From Odoribacter laneus YIT 12061 (GTDB taxonomy: Bacteria > Bacteroidota > Bacteroidia > Bacteroidales > Marinifilaceae), in NCBI RefSeq assembly GCF_000243215.1, contig NZ_JH594596.1, positions 2,750,392 to 2,814,391 of the forward strand: a DNA stretch of 64,000 bases, in the 5' to 3' direction. The notes beneath the pieces were generated by a model, which was not told where the DNA came from, made no database searches, and worked only from the letters and a program-made list of their open reading frames with translations. This document shows, piece after piece, positions 28,194-37,753 of this stretch (positions within the stretch are counted from its first letter, which is position 1; each line of letters opens with the position of its first letter). Both the position numbers and the translations under genes were made by a program.

Positions 28194-29270
28194 TCACAAA
28201 AGTTTACCGACATTGGAAGGCGGGACAGGAGGTAACACTCTGACCACCTGTCCTTCTTTCAGATCATTCACTCCGGCAGAAACGATTGATTCTCCGGGAC
28301 GCAAATCCGATTCCACAATCACTTCCCCATCCTTCAATACCCGTTTCACTTCTACCGGCATCATCTTCACTTTGCCGTCGTTTTCGTCGAAAAGCCATAC
28401 ATAAGAACGGTAATCTCTCCAGAATAAAGCCGATATCGGAATAATAGCTAAATTTTCAGCAGAAGGAGTATATTGAATCGTCACACTGACACTCATGCCT
28501 GCGGCCAGATTCAATTTTTGTCTTTGTTCCCGTTTCAACCGAAACCGGGCTTTAAACAATTGGTTAAAATTGGCTTTACGGGTAATATCCAGAAACTCAA
28601 GAGGTAAAATATCCTCTGGATAGACATCGGCTACACAATAAAATTCGGCAAAATCTTCCTGACGGATGTAATCCACAGAAGGGATATCGACGCTTACCTC
28701 CAGATAATCGTTGTTAATCATAGATAACACGGGAGTTCCCTGATTCACTATTTCATAAGCATCGAAATACTTTTTCTGAATATAACCGTCAAAAGGAGCC
28801 CTCAAACGGGTGTCCTCCAGCGCATTTTTTTGTCCGTTATACAAAGCGGACACCCGTTTCAAAGCTGCCACTGCTTTATCGTATTCATTGACGGGAATAC
28901 TCTTTTTCTGATACAATTGCATGATTCGTTCCGATTCGCCTTTAACTTGTATATATTCGGCTTGGGCAGCATCGTATTGAAGCTGATAATCACGGGGATC
29001 CAAACGGGCTAATAATTTCCCTTTTCTGACGTATTCTCCTTCCTGTACATAAATATCCTTAATCGGACCGGCTACCCGAAAAGCCAACTTCACATCGGAA
29101 GCCGCCTGTAATTTACCTGGATAAGTAATTTTAAACAATCCCTGATAAGCTTTCACTTCCGAAGTTTTTACCAATTGAGAGATCGTCAAAGGAGCTGTTT
29201 TTTGACGGCATGCTCCCCCTATAAATACAAGCCCTACTACTATTACAAGCCGGATAAATGTCTTTTCCAT
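28194..29270 (-). CDS. RND periplasmic adaptor lipoprotein, operon A
   Basis: 358 residues with a lipoprotein signal (LVIVVGLVFIGGAC). Adaptor order is typical: beta-barrel start, lipoyl half (VRKGKLLARLDPRDYQLQYD), a short alpha-hairpin (QVKGESERIMQLYQKKSIPV), the second lipoyl half (RLRAPFDGYIQKKYFDAYE), beta-barrel (VSVTIQYTP) and a C-terminal domain ending RPGESIVSAGVNDLKEGQVV. It is the first gene of operon A and joins the pump to its TolC partner. The adaptor of operon B (35244-36308) shares the same motifs throughout, e.g. the DPRDYxxQ and DGYIQKKYFDA segments. Confidence 0.92.
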   Translation of the reverse strand: MEKTFIRLVIVVGLVFIGGACRQKTAPLTISQLVKTSEVKAYQGLFKITYPGKLQAASDVKLAFRVAGPIKDIYVQEGEYVRKGKLLARLDPRDYQLQYDAAQAEYIQVKGESERIMQLYQKKSIPVNEYDKAVAALKRVSALYNGQKNALEDTRLRAPFDGYIQKKYFDAYEIVNQGTPVLSMINNDYLEVSVDIPSVDYIRQEDFAEFYCVADVYPEDILPLEFLDITRKANFNQLFKARFRLKREQRQKLNLAAGMSVSVTIQYTPSAENLAIIPISALFWRDYRSYVWLFDENDGKVKMMPVEVKRVLKDGEVIVESDLRPGESIVSAGVNDLKEGQVVRVLPPVPPSNVGKLL

Positions 29271-29680
29271 ATATCATTCTATCATTTTTACAAAAGCTAA
29301 AAGAATAAAACGTTTATATATACTTATCTGAAGGCACAGTTGTTACATTTTAACGACTAAAAAAGACATTTTCAATTCTATAACATTAGTCCAATTATTA
29401 ATTAAAACTTTTTCTATATTTGTAGTAGGTTATTTTTTTTAACAAGGTTAAATATGCAGCATCTCATCATTTCTTTTTACTTCATAAAAAAAAAGAAGTA
29501 GATCACTTCTTTTCACTTTTTGTACAAAAGCCGTATAGAAATACCGACACTCTGTAACAGGTGTTTACAGACATCGCATTTTTCTATCAATCGGCAACAA
29601 ATATTGTATTGAATTCGTTATCCGGTGTAGATACGACTTTTAATTACTTATATATTATCAACTTGGGAAAAAAACAAAAA
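29271..29680. other. Intergenic region with hairpins between efflux operon A and the recombinase
   Basis: This 410-bp AT-rich region should hold the promoters for both divergent genes. A -7-like TATATTTG lies at 29415-29422 (plus) without a good -33 box. AAAAGAAGT (29491-29499) and ACTTCTTTT (29505-29513) form a perfect 9-bp hairpin followed by CACTTTTTG. TCTGTAA (29551-29557) and TTACAGA (29565-29571) form a second 7-bp inverted repeat. Either could be an attenuator or a recombinase/regulator site. Confidence 0.4.
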
Positions 29681-30346
29681 ATGGAAAGGAAACAAATTGT
29701 AGCTGCTTATCTGCGTGTCAGTACAGATAAACAAACGATTCTGAATCAAAAAAGCGAAGTGCTTAATTTTTGTCGGAAGCAGGATATGCAAGTTACGACT
29801 TGGTGTACAGAAACCGTCAGCGGCACCAAAAAAGAAAATGAACGTCAGTTGGGAACGTTATTGAAAAGGTTGCAGCAAGGGGATATTCTGATCATCACTG
29901 AAGTGTCTCGTTTAAGTCGTAAAATGCTAAACATCATGAACATTATTCATCAGTCTATTGAAAAAGGAATTACCATCCACAGCATTAAAGAAGGATACAA
30001 ATTCGACACTTCTATCAATAGCCAGGTACTTGCCTTTGCTTTCGGCCTTTGTGCAGAAATTGAACGTACATTGATTTCTCAACGCACCAGAGAAGCTTTG
30101 GCGAGAAGGCGGGCTGCTGGTATAAAATTGGGAAGACCGAAAGGAAGTATCAGTACCAGTAAATTATACGAACACATTGACGAAATTTTTCAATTCCGCG
30201 CAGAAGGACTCTCTTTTCAAAAAATTGCACGGAAATACAAAGTATCGCCAGAAACCGTCCGGTTATTTTACTTAAGAAATCTGGTAAAAAAAACCAAGAA
30301 AATACTTCCAGCTTCGGAAACCCAGCCTAATGAAGCCTCTTCTTAA
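29681..30346 (+). CDS. Serine recombinase, Mpi-like DNA invertase/resolvase
   Basis: 221 residues. I start at the ATG at 29681, since the upstream extension of the frame shows no family similarity. The resolvase domain begins AAYLRVSTDKQ with nucleophile S14. Other visible family motifs are TEVSRLSRKMLNIMNII, AFAFGLCAEIERTLISQRT and ALARRRAAGIKLGRPKG. A C-terminal helix-turn-helix follows (LSFQKIARKYKVSPETVRLF). In Bacteroides the closest known relatives are master invertases such as Mpi, which flip many promoters. It lies alone between two paralogous RND operons on the opposite strand. I see no obvious invertible promoter next to it, so targets are probably elsewhere. It could also act as a resolvase. 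Confidence 0.88.
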   Translation: MERKQIVAAYLRVSTDKQTILNQKSEVLNFCRKQDMQVTTWCTETVSGTKKENERQLGTLLKRLQQGDILIITEVSRLSRKMLNIMNIIHQSIEKGITIHSIKEGYKFDTSINSQVLAFAFGLCAEIERTLISQRTREALARRRAAGIKLGRPKGSISTSKLYEHIDEIFQFRAEGLSFQKIARKYKVSPETVRLFYLRNLVKKTKKILPASETQPNEASS

Positions 30347-30358
30347 AGGCAGCATGAA

Positions 30359-30572
30359 AAAGAGGCTATCCTAAAAAACTTTTTGTACGAACGAATGGCA
30401 TTCTAAGCCTGATCAACAACATCTTTCTGTTCTTTGATCAGCCCCGGGTTCTAATAGATAAATATAAATCCGGAATTTTAGTCCAAGCCCATCAGTATTA
30501 CACTGAACCGCTCCAAAAAAGGAACGCTAATCTTCAAAAAGTTAAAATTTTATCTTTAGGGATAGCCTCTTT
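30359..30572. repeat. 214-bp stretch bounded by 17-18 bp inverted repeats
   Basis: AAAGAGGCTATCCTAAA (30359-30375) is matched in inverse at 30555-30572 (TTTAGGGATAGCCTCTTT), with one extra base. Inside, CTGATCAA (30409-30416) and TTGATCAG (30434-30441) form a second perfect inverted repeat. No gene lies within. It separates the convergent recombinase and efflux operon B, and could be a large bidirectional terminator or a MITE-like remnant. Confidence 0.6.
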
Positions 30573-30592
30573 GCAAAACTTTTAAAAAGTCG

Positions 30593-32008
30593 CTACTCCG
30601 TTAAACGACCTGTAGCTTTTAAGTAATGAGTTTCACTCAAATGTAATTCAGCTTTAGCATCGATCCAATCGCTCCAGGCTTTCTGCCATTGTGCCTGAGC
30701 TTCCATATAATTTGTCAGATTTTCCATACCCACCTCGTAGCGATTTTTACTGACTGTCCGATTTTCCTCCGCCTGAAGTAAAGATTTACGGGTCATTTCC
30801 ACCCGGCTAACCGCATCTTCTACATTGAAACGAGCCCGGGCTGCTTCCAGTTGCATCAATTGCACCATATCTTCTTTCTTCAATTCACTTATTTCCTGTT
30901 CAGAGCGGGCCGCTTTTACTTTATTCCGCCCTTCGTTCCAATGAAACACCGGTACTTTTAAAGAAGCAATAGCCATAAAAGACGATATTCCGTCGGATGT
31001 ACCATTCACCGTAATTCCATCCGTATATCCATAAGAAGCGGAAATCCCCAATTGAGGTAAGAAATCAGAACGAGTTAAATCTACTTGTTTTCTCTTCAAT
31101 TCAATCTCCTTCTCCAACAGATTATATTCGGGGCGTCCTATAATACCCGGATTCCCCTCCAATACGCCCGGAGTTAAACCGTCCTGTAAAGAATCCCGGA
31201 TTTGCAAATCACTGTAAAGGTCTATTCCAATTATCCGGCATAAATTCATGCCTGCCAATGTTTCCCCATGTCTGGCTTTTTGCAACATCAACTCCGCCTC
31301 ATTGTATTTTACCTGTGCTTTCAATAAATCGTTGCGAAAAGCCATTCCCGTCTGATAGGCATCTGTAAGATTCTTTACTAATTCTCCCACGACCTCCTTA
31401 TATTTTGAAGCAGACAACACCAATTCTTTTACTTTCAGATATTGCCAGTAAGCTTCATCAACCTCTGTAATCACCTCAGCCCGACTATATTTTATATTCA
31501 AACGGGCCATATCGACCCCCAGGGAAGCCATACGAAAAGCGGAACGAATTTTTCCTCCCATATACAAGGGCTGTTCCAGAACACCTCCTACCGTATAAGC
31601 ATGATCCAATCCCAGCGATAAAGCAATATCCGGCATAAAAGCGTATTGGTTAAATACAGGCATGCCGTCCGCTCCGACAACCGGTTTACCGGTAACGGGA
31701 TGGATCAGATAATTTGGTTTTAACTGCCCGGAAGCATCCGGTACAAAGGTAGGCAAATAGCCTCCGTCAATTTTAAAAGAATAATCTTTTTGCATATAGG
31801 CATACATTCCCATAGCCGAAATTTTCGGAAAGAAATTAGCCCGGTAAACTTTTTTATCATAATTTGCCTTTAGAGCTTGCTGACCGGCTATTGCCATTTT
31901 CTTACTGTTTTCCAAAGCCATACTCCTGCACTTCTGCAAATCAAGCGCTGTCTGTGCCTGCAAAAAACAAACTTGCAAAAGCAAAAATACTGTCAACAGT
32001 GTTTTCAT
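30593..32008 (-). CDS. TolC-family outer-membrane factor of RND operon B
   Basis: 471 residues from the ATG at 32008 (an in-frame GTG at 32026 is less likely), with signal peptide MKTLLTVFLLLQVCFLQAQ. Two outer-membrane efflux repeats are visible (KCRSMALENSKKMAIAGQQA; RTVSKNRYEVGMENLTNYME). It is closely similar along its full length to the TolC of operon A, including the GGYLPTFVPD insert and the LTDAYQTGM / IGDAEEVGM-type positions. It is the last gene of operon B, 30 bp after the pump gene. Confidence 0.9.
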   Translation of the reverse strand: MKTLLTVFLLLQVCFLQAQTALDLQKCRSMALENSKKMAIAGQQALKANYDKKVYRANFFPKISAMGMYAYMQKDYSFKIDGGYLPTFVPDASGQLKPNYLIHPVTGKPVVGADGMPVFNQYAFMPDIALSLGLDHAYTVGGVLEQPLYMGGKIRSAFRMASLGVDMARLNIKYSRAEVITEVDEAYWQYLKVKELVLSASKYKEVVGELVKNLTDAYQTGMAFRNDLLKAQVKYNEAELMLQKARHGETLAGMNLCRIIGIDLYSDLQIRDSLQDGLTPGVLEGNPGIIGRPEYNLLEKEIELKRKQVDLTRSDFLPQLGISASYGYTDGITVNGTSDGISSFMAIASLKVPVFHWNEGRNKVKAARSEQEISELKKEDMVQLMQLEAARARFNVEDAVSRVEMTRKSLLQAEENRTVSKNRYEVGMENLTNYMEAQAQWQKAWSDWIDAKAELHLSETHYLKATGRLTE

Positions 32009-32038
32009 TTTATTTATCTTAAACACATTTATTTACTA

Positions 32039-35000
32039 TTATTCTTGTCTTTTCCCTTTTATATGGGAAAAAAGAGAAAACAATACCGGAATGAACACTA
32101 AAGTAATCACCGATCCGATCAATAATCCCGACATAATCGTAACCGCCAGAGAACCGAAAAGGTCATCTCCCAACAAAGGAATCATTCCCACTATAGTCGT
32201 CAAGGAAGCCATCATCACCGGGCGGAAACGAGAAGAAGAGGAATCCAGCAACGCTTGATGAGGTTCCTTTCCCGATTGTATCTGTAAGGTAATCTCATCC
32301 AATAGGACTACTCCGTTCTTTATCATCATTCCGATCAATCCCAAAGCTCCGACAATAGCAACAAAACCGAAGTCCTTTCCGCTCAGCAGCATCCCGAATA
32401 CAATTCCAATAATGGCCAAAGGCAAACAGAGTAAAATAATAGCCGGTTTTTTAAAATCCTTAAACAACATGATCAAAATAGCCACCATCAGAATCACAGC
32501 CCACGGCAAACTCCGGAAAAGATATTTGGTAGACTCGCTACTGGCTCTATATTCACCTAACCATTGTTTTGAATAACCTTCCGGTAAAGTAATGGTATCG
32601 GTTTTTTCCATTAAAGCGGCCCGAACTTCAGCAGCCGTGTGCCCCGGAGCATTATTGCACTGTGCTTTTATAGCCCGTTGCCCGTTATAGCGCCTTACTA
32701 CCGGATCTTCCCAACAGATTTGAATCCCCCTTGTCGCCTGATTCAAAGGAATTGAACCGATTGTTTCCGACAAAAGCTCCTCTGATTTAATCGTTCCCAT
32801 TAACAATCCTTTTAATGTCTCCCCACTTATTGCCGCCATAGAAGGCATCATACTCCAGACAGGAATATTATTCAAGGATTCCAGTTTTTCTCCTTTATTA
32901 TCTACACTTTTGATATAAATAGGCAAAGAATGTGTCCCTTCGTAAAAAGATCCTACAGGCATACCATCGGTAGCCGCTAACATGGAAACTCCGATATCGG
33001 AACGGGATAAGCCGGCAGTCCGGGCTACTGGCTGATGATAATCTACCGTCAGCACTGGCTTCATCGGTTCCCAGTCGTTCCGTACCAACATAGCGGAAGG
33101 TTCATCCTTCATAATCCGTTCCGCCTTTGCGGACAATTCTTTCAACACAGCCGGATCGGGCCCGGTAAACATCAACTCTACCGGAAACTTCTCGTACATC
33201 AGATTATATCGTTTAATCCGCACATAAGCATCCGGAAAATTCTGTGTTAATTCTTCCTGCAGAACTGGAATAGAAGCTTTCAAAGCATCCGGATCTGTAT
33301 AATCTACAATTAACTCCCCATAACTCATGGATGGTTCTGCTATCGAACGAACTAAATTATAACGGGAAGGAGTGCCTCCTATACTAGTTGTCACATGCGT
33401 AATACCCGGGTAACTCAACAAATACTTTTCCACTTTTTCCAGATCGGCTTTCAATCGCTCCGTCCGTGTGCCCTCTGACATACTGTATTCAATATAAAGC
33501 TGGGAATAACTCAAATCCGGGAAAAAGCCCTGCGGTATATAGCGGTATAAGTAAACACTTAATCCCAAAAGTAAAACGGTAACGCCTATCGCCAACTTCT
33601 TATGCCACAACATATAGGACAATAAAGTCCGGAATTTCCGGTAAATCGGGCTATCGAACAAATCTTTATCTTTCCGGGCCTTCACTTTTAAAAAGCGATC
33701 GGCATGCATGGGGATCTGTGTCAAAGCCAATATCCAACTCAACAACAAGGACACCGCCAACACAATAAACAAATCCCTTACATACTCCCCGGTTGTATCA
33801 GGTGAAATAAAAATGGGTAAAAAAGCCAGGATAGCTATCAAAGTAGCTCCCAATAATGGCATAGCGGTTTTTTTCACAATATTGACCAAAGCAGCCGGCT
33901 TTGGAACACCCCTTTCCAAATCAACCTGAATGCCATCAATGATAACAATGGCATTATCCACCAACATCCCCATGGCAACAATCAAAGCTGCCAACGACAC
34001 CCGTTGCATGGTCCCGTCAAAAAGATACAAGACCACAAAAGACCCCAATACAATAATCAACAACCCTGCTCCAATAATAGCTCCGCTCCGGAATCCCATT
34101 GTCAGCATCAGAATAAGAATCACTACGAATATGGATTCTACCAGATTAACCATAAAAATACCGATTGCATCTCTTACCTGGTCCGGCTGAAAGAATACTT
34201 TTTGAAATTCTATTCCCACCGGAATACGGGATTGTTTTAATTGCTCTAATTCCCGATCGACGATTTTTCCCAAGTCGACTACATTCCCCCCTTTTTCCAT
34301 AGATACTGATACTCCCAAAGCTCTTGCCCCATCGTAACGCATTTGGTTACGCGAAGGAGTATCATACCCCCGGGTGACAGAAGCAATATCTCCCAAGCGC
34401 AGCTGGTCCTGTTCATGCCCCTGAATAATCAGATTTTGAATATCTTCTATCGATTTATAATCGTCGCTTACCGCTACCCTGATCCGTTCATCTCCACTGT
34501 CAAAATAACCGGGATAAACCGTTTTATTCTGATTATTAAGGGTTGACAAAACCTCTAAAGGATGTACGCCCAGATTGGCCATCTTATCCCGGATAATTTC
34601 GATATTGATACAAGGCTTTCTGTCCCCGTATATTTCAACCTTCCGCACTCCTTCAATATCCTGCAATTCCCGTTTTACTAATTGTGCATAATCGATCAGT
34701 TCTTCATCTGCTATGCCATCGGTCGTCATGGCATAAAACATACCGTATACGTCCCCAAAATCATCCATTACCACAGAAGGACGAACTCCATCTGGCAAAC
34801 TGGCCTGAGCATTTGTCACTTTACGCCTCAGCATATCCCATTGTTGTTCCAACTCTTCCGGATTGACTGTACTTTTCATTTCGACGGTAATCTGGGAAAC
34901 ATCGGCTAAAGAACGGGACTGAATGTTATCAATTTCTCCCATCGAACGAATCGACTTTTCCAATACATCTGTGACCTCTAATTCTACTTTATGGGCAGAA

Positions 35001-35161
35001 GCTCCCGGATAAACCGTAATCACCATCGCCTGCTTGACCTTGATCTCGGGATCTTCCAGTTTACTCATCGATAGAAAAGCAAAAATTCCGCCTACCACCA
35101 AAACGGCGATAAAAAATTTCATCAAAGCTCTATTGTTCAGGGCATATTCCGTTATTGTCAT
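32039..35161 (-). CDS. RND efflux inner-membrane pump (AcrB/HAE1-like), operon B
   Basis: 1040 residues with the same layout and motifs as the operon A pump: first helix (ALMKFFIAVLVVGGIFAFL), porter domain, TM4 GMLVDNAIVIIDG, second porter domain with the MTTDG/RYNLVRSIAEPS-type segments, and TM10-TM11 GMMIKNGVVLLDEIT. The two pumps share long runs of identity in the porter domain (for example VVMDDFGDVYGMFYAMT), so they arose by duplication. It is a proton-driven exporter of unknown substrate. The adaptor lies 82 bp upstream and TolC 30 bp downstream. Confidence 0.93.
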   Translation of the reverse strand: MTITEYALNNRALMKFFIAVLVVGGIFAFLSMSKLEDPEIKVKQAMVITVYPGASAHKVELEVTDVLEKSIRSMGEIDNIQSRSLADVSQITVEMKSTVNPEELEQQWDMLRRKVTNAQASLPDGVRPSVVMDDFGDVYGMFYAMTTDGIADEELIDYAQLVKRELQDIEGVRKVEIYGDRKPCINIEIIRDKMANLGVHPLEVLSTLNNQNKTVYPGYFDSGDERIRVAVSDDYKSIEDIQNLIIQGHEQDQLRLGDIASVTRGYDTPSRNQMRYDGARALGVSVSMEKGGNVVDLGKIVDRELEQLKQSRIPVGIEFQKVFFQPDQVRDAIGIFMVNLVESIFVVILILMLTMGFRSGAIIGAGLLIIVLGSFVVLYLFDGTMQRVSLAALIVAMGMLVDNAIVIIDGIQVDLERGVPKPAALVNIVKKTAMPLLGATLIAILAFLPIFISPDTTGEYVRDLFIVLAVSLLLSWILALTQIPMHADRFLKVKARKDKDLFDSPIYRKFRTLLSYMLWHKKLAIGVTVLLLGLSVYLYRYIPQGFFPDLSYSQLYIEYSMSEGTRTERLKADLEKVEKYLLSYPGITHVTTSIGGTPSRYNLVRSIAEPSMSYGELIVDYTDPDALKASIPVLQEELTQNFPDAYVRIKRYNLMYEKFPVELMFTGPDPAVLKELSAKAERIMKDEPSAMLVRNDWEPMKPVLTVDYHQPVARTAGLSRSDIGVSMLAATDGMPVGSFYEGTHSLPIYIKSVDNKGEKLESLNNIPVWSMMPSMAAISGETLKGLLMGTIKSEELLSETIGSIPLNQATRGIQICWEDPVVRRYNGQRAIKAQCNNAPGHTAAEVRAALMEKTDTITLPEGYSKQWLGEYRASSESTKYLFRSLPWAVILMVAILIMLFKDFKKPAIILLCLPLAIIGIVFGMLLSGKDFGFVAIVGALGLIGMMIKNGVVLLDEITLQIQSGKEPHQALLDSSSSRFRPVMMASLTTIVGMIPLLGDDLFGSLAVTIMSGLLIGSVITLVFIPVLFSLFSHIKGKRQE

Positions 35162-35243
35162 TCTCTTACCTTTTAATTAAAACATTATCCTGCCGAAATC
35201 CCTAAATTCTCTTCTACAGTAAATATCTCTTTCTTTTTCTGAT

Positions 35244-36308
35244 TCACAACAAGCCTCCTACATTTGTCTTCGACAGGGGCCTCAACATCTTTACTTTCAT
35301 ACCTTCCTCCAAACTATGCACACCAGCCGACACAATAATTTCTCCGGCATTTAAACCTTTATAGATCACAGCTTCCCCGGTTTTCAAAAACTTTCCTGTT
35401 TTTACAGCACGCCGGTGCACTTCTCCTGTACGAGCATCATATATCCAGACGGCGGATTCTCCTTCATACTCGAAAAGAGCACTCACTGGCACAGAGGTTA
35501 AGGTCACCTCGTCCGGCGTATATTCGATCGTCACATTAACGCTCATACCTGCAGCGATATCCACTCCTGAAACAGTTCGCAACCTCAGCCGCATCCGATA
35601 AAGCTGGTTTAAATTTGCCTTGCGGGTAATCTCGATGAGCTCCAAAGGAAAAACTTTTCCCGGAAAAACATCAAAGGTGCAGGAAAAAGCTTTAAAATAC
35701 GGTTGACGGACATAATCACTGGAAGGAATATCTATCTCTACTTCGAAATAACTATTATTAATCATCGAAATCACCGGCATACCGGCACTTACCGTTTCAT
35801 GTGCATCAAAATATTTTTTCTGGATATACCCGTCGAAAGGGGCCAGCATCCGCGTATCCTGAAGAGCATTTTGATGAGCCTTATATTTAGCCGTAATCTG
35901 CTGAAGCCCGGAAACAGCTTTGTCGTAATCATTTACCGGTACGCTATTGCGTTTATAAAGCTCTATTACCCGCTCGGCTTCAGCCTTAACCTGTTTGTAC
36001 TCCGCCTCCGTAGCCGAAAATTGCACTTCGTAATCCCGGGGATCGATTTCTGCAATCAATTCTCCCTTTCTCACGAAAGCTCCTGCTTCCGCCGGTATAC
36101 GCAAGATAGGTCCGGCTACCCGGAATGATAAATTAACATCCGAAGCCGGTTTTACCTTTCCCGGATAAGTAATATACAACTCGTCCTGATAATTTTTTAC
36201 CACTTCTGTTTTTACTGTAACAGTCGTGTCTTTTACAGCTTTATCCGAATGACAAGCCACACCCAAAACAGACATACCCAGAAGAAAATAATAAAAATGA
36301 CATTTCAT
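35244..36308 (-). CDS. RND periplasmic adaptor lipoprotein, operon B
   Basis: 354 residues with a lipoprotein signal (FYYFLLGMSVLGVAC). Lipoyl halves (VRKGELIAEIDPRDYEVQFS; RMLAPFDGYIQKKYFDAHE) flank an alpha-hairpin (VKAEAERVIELYKRNSVPV). A beta-barrel follows (VNVTIEYTP), then a C-terminal domain. It starts operon B. A 225-bp AT-rich gap separates it from the ABC-2 permease gene upstream; I could not fix a convincing promoter there. Its neighbours make it the fusion protein between the operon B pump and TolC. Confidence 0.92.
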   Translation of the reverse strand: MKCHFYYFLLGMSVLGVACHSDKAVKDTTVTVKTEVVKNYQDELYITYPGKVKPASDVNLSFRVAGPILRIPAEAGAFVRKGELIAEIDPRDYEVQFSATEAEYKQVKAEAERVIELYKRNSVPVNDYDKAVSGLQQITAKYKAHQNALQDTRMLAPFDGYIQKKYFDAHETVSAGMPVISMINNSYFEVEIDIPSSDYVRQPYFKAFSCTFDVFPGKVFPLELIEITRKANLNQLYRMRLRLRTVSGVDIAAGMSVNVTIEYTPDEVTLTSVPVSALFEYEGESAVWIYDARTGEVHRRAVKTGKFLKTGEAVIYKGLNAGEIIVSAGVHSLEEGMKVKMLRPLSKTNVGGLL

Positions 36309-36533
36309 ATGATTATAATTTTATTTCCAGCTGTCATACAAAATTCCCTTTTCCTGATTATTTTTTCAGAGTTAAAACACAAGGGAATTTCCTATACACA
36401 CCTTTTAAAACCACTACACTTTCCGGATTTTAAATCCCAAAGTCCCGCTTATTTAAAATCACGAGCGAAAAGAAAAATTATCGCTGGGAACATCCTGTTG
36501 CACACTTAAAAATTTCCGTTCCTCCTCTACGGC

Positions 36534-37721
36534 CTACTTAACCTTCAGACGACGCGACTTTAAAATTCTTATTTCCCGATCATACAATAAATATGCCAAA
36601 AGAAAATAAAAAGCGGTTAATACCCACAAACTATTAAATTCACGGCTTACCTCTCCGAAGGTAGCTCCCAAACTATTGATTTTCACATAACCTTCGATAC
36701 CGTAAGTGGAAGGAAAAACTTTCGAAAAAGCGACCCAATAATCCGGTATAGAAGTAACAGGCCAGGAAATACCTGAAATAAACATCAAGGGAACAGAAGT
36801 AAAGACAAAAATCAAAAAAGGGGTCTCCCGTTCCTTGCATAAAAAAGAAAGGGTCATGGCAAAGAAAATACAAGCCAACAAAAAAGGTAAAATAAACAAG
36901 AAAAAATCCCATTTTTCACCGATACGAGTCAAATTAAACATTCCGGGGACTACGACAAAAATCCATATAGCAACAAAAGCATAAATCGGCAGATAAGCCA
37001 AAGCCTTTCCCATTACGACCGGGAAGGGATGCTCATAGTGCACATTGAAGGGCAACATCGCCCGAAAGCGGTTGCGGTCCCGCCCCGTTCCGGCTATAGT
37101 TCCTACTCCCAGCAACAAAGATTGCTGTATCACCAATATCAGAATCGCAGGAATAATAAAAGTTGCATATCCGCTTTGGGGATTAAACAATTTAACCTCT
37201 GTCATCTGGACAGGAGCAACAGTCTGCTCTTGTCGGACAGGAGAAGCATAAGGTAAACCTTCCAATTGAACAATCCTTCCCATCCCGACAGCCACATTAC
37301 TGGCAGCCTGCAACAAAGCTTTATAATTCAACAAGCCTCCCATATCACAATAGAGAGAAACGTGAGCCTGTTCTCCGTTTATAGGCCGATGACTAAAATC
37401 GGCCGGTATTTCCAATATCCCATAGATTTGTTTTTTCCACAATAAACGGCGGGCTTCTTCCATATCGGCACAACGGGCCACAACATCCACCCCTGAAGAA
37501 GCATTCCAGGCCCGGATAAATGCGCGGCTTTCATAAGAATTGTCCCGGTCGACAACGGCTACAGGCACTTTAAATACTCCCTCATTACTATAAATATAAG
37601 TATATAGGACCGGATAGAACAGGGGAAGAGCTACAAAAAAAGTAAGTACAGCACTATCTGCGGCAACTGCTTTCAGTTCCTTTTTCCATACATACCAAAT
37701 ATTATAAATTATCTTCTTCAT
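36534..37721 (-). CDS. ABC-2 type transporter permease (second of pair)
   Basis: 395 residues from the ATG at 37721; the frame is open 216 bp further upstream, but that part overlaps the preceding gene and looks non-coding. One helix near the N-terminus (AVLTFFVALPLFYPVLYTYIY) is followed by an extracytoplasmic domain of about 140 residues (VPVAVVDRDNSYESRAFIRA). Five C-terminal helices include the ABC-2 signature region SGISWPVTSIPDYWVAFSKV. This is the YhhJ/YbhR-type export permease layout. It is the last gene of a TolC-HlyD-permease-permease operon, and probably forms a heterodimer with the permease encoded 32 bp upstream. No cognate ATPase gene is present in the operon. Confidence 0.88.
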   Translation of the reverse strand: MKKIIYNIWYVWKKELKAVAADSAVLTFFVALPLFYPVLYTYIYSNEGVFKVPVAVVDRDNSYESRAFIRAWNASSGVDVVARCADMEEARRLLWKKQIYGILEIPADFSHRPINGEQAHVSLYCDMGGLLNYKALLQAASNVAVGMGRIVQLEGLPYASPVRQEQTVAPVQMTEVKLFNPQSGYATFIIPAILILVIQQSLLLGVGTIAGTGRDRNRFRAMLPFNVHYEHPFPVVMGKALAYLPIYAFVAIWIFVVVPGMFNLTRIGEKWDFFLFILPFLLACIFFAMTLSFLCKERETPFLIFVFTSVPLMFISGISWPVTSIPDYWVAFSKVFPSTYGIEGYVKINSLGATFGEVSREFNSLWVLTAFYFLLAYLLYDREIRILKSRRLKVK

Positions 37722-37753
37722 CTTTTCTGTTCCTTCACAAGGATTTCCTTTCC

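Noticed and set aside
30385-30398. ACGAACGA sequence resembling an Mpi crossover site
   Set aside because: No inverted partner and no promoter between two such sites were found nearby, so an invertible segment cannot be supported.
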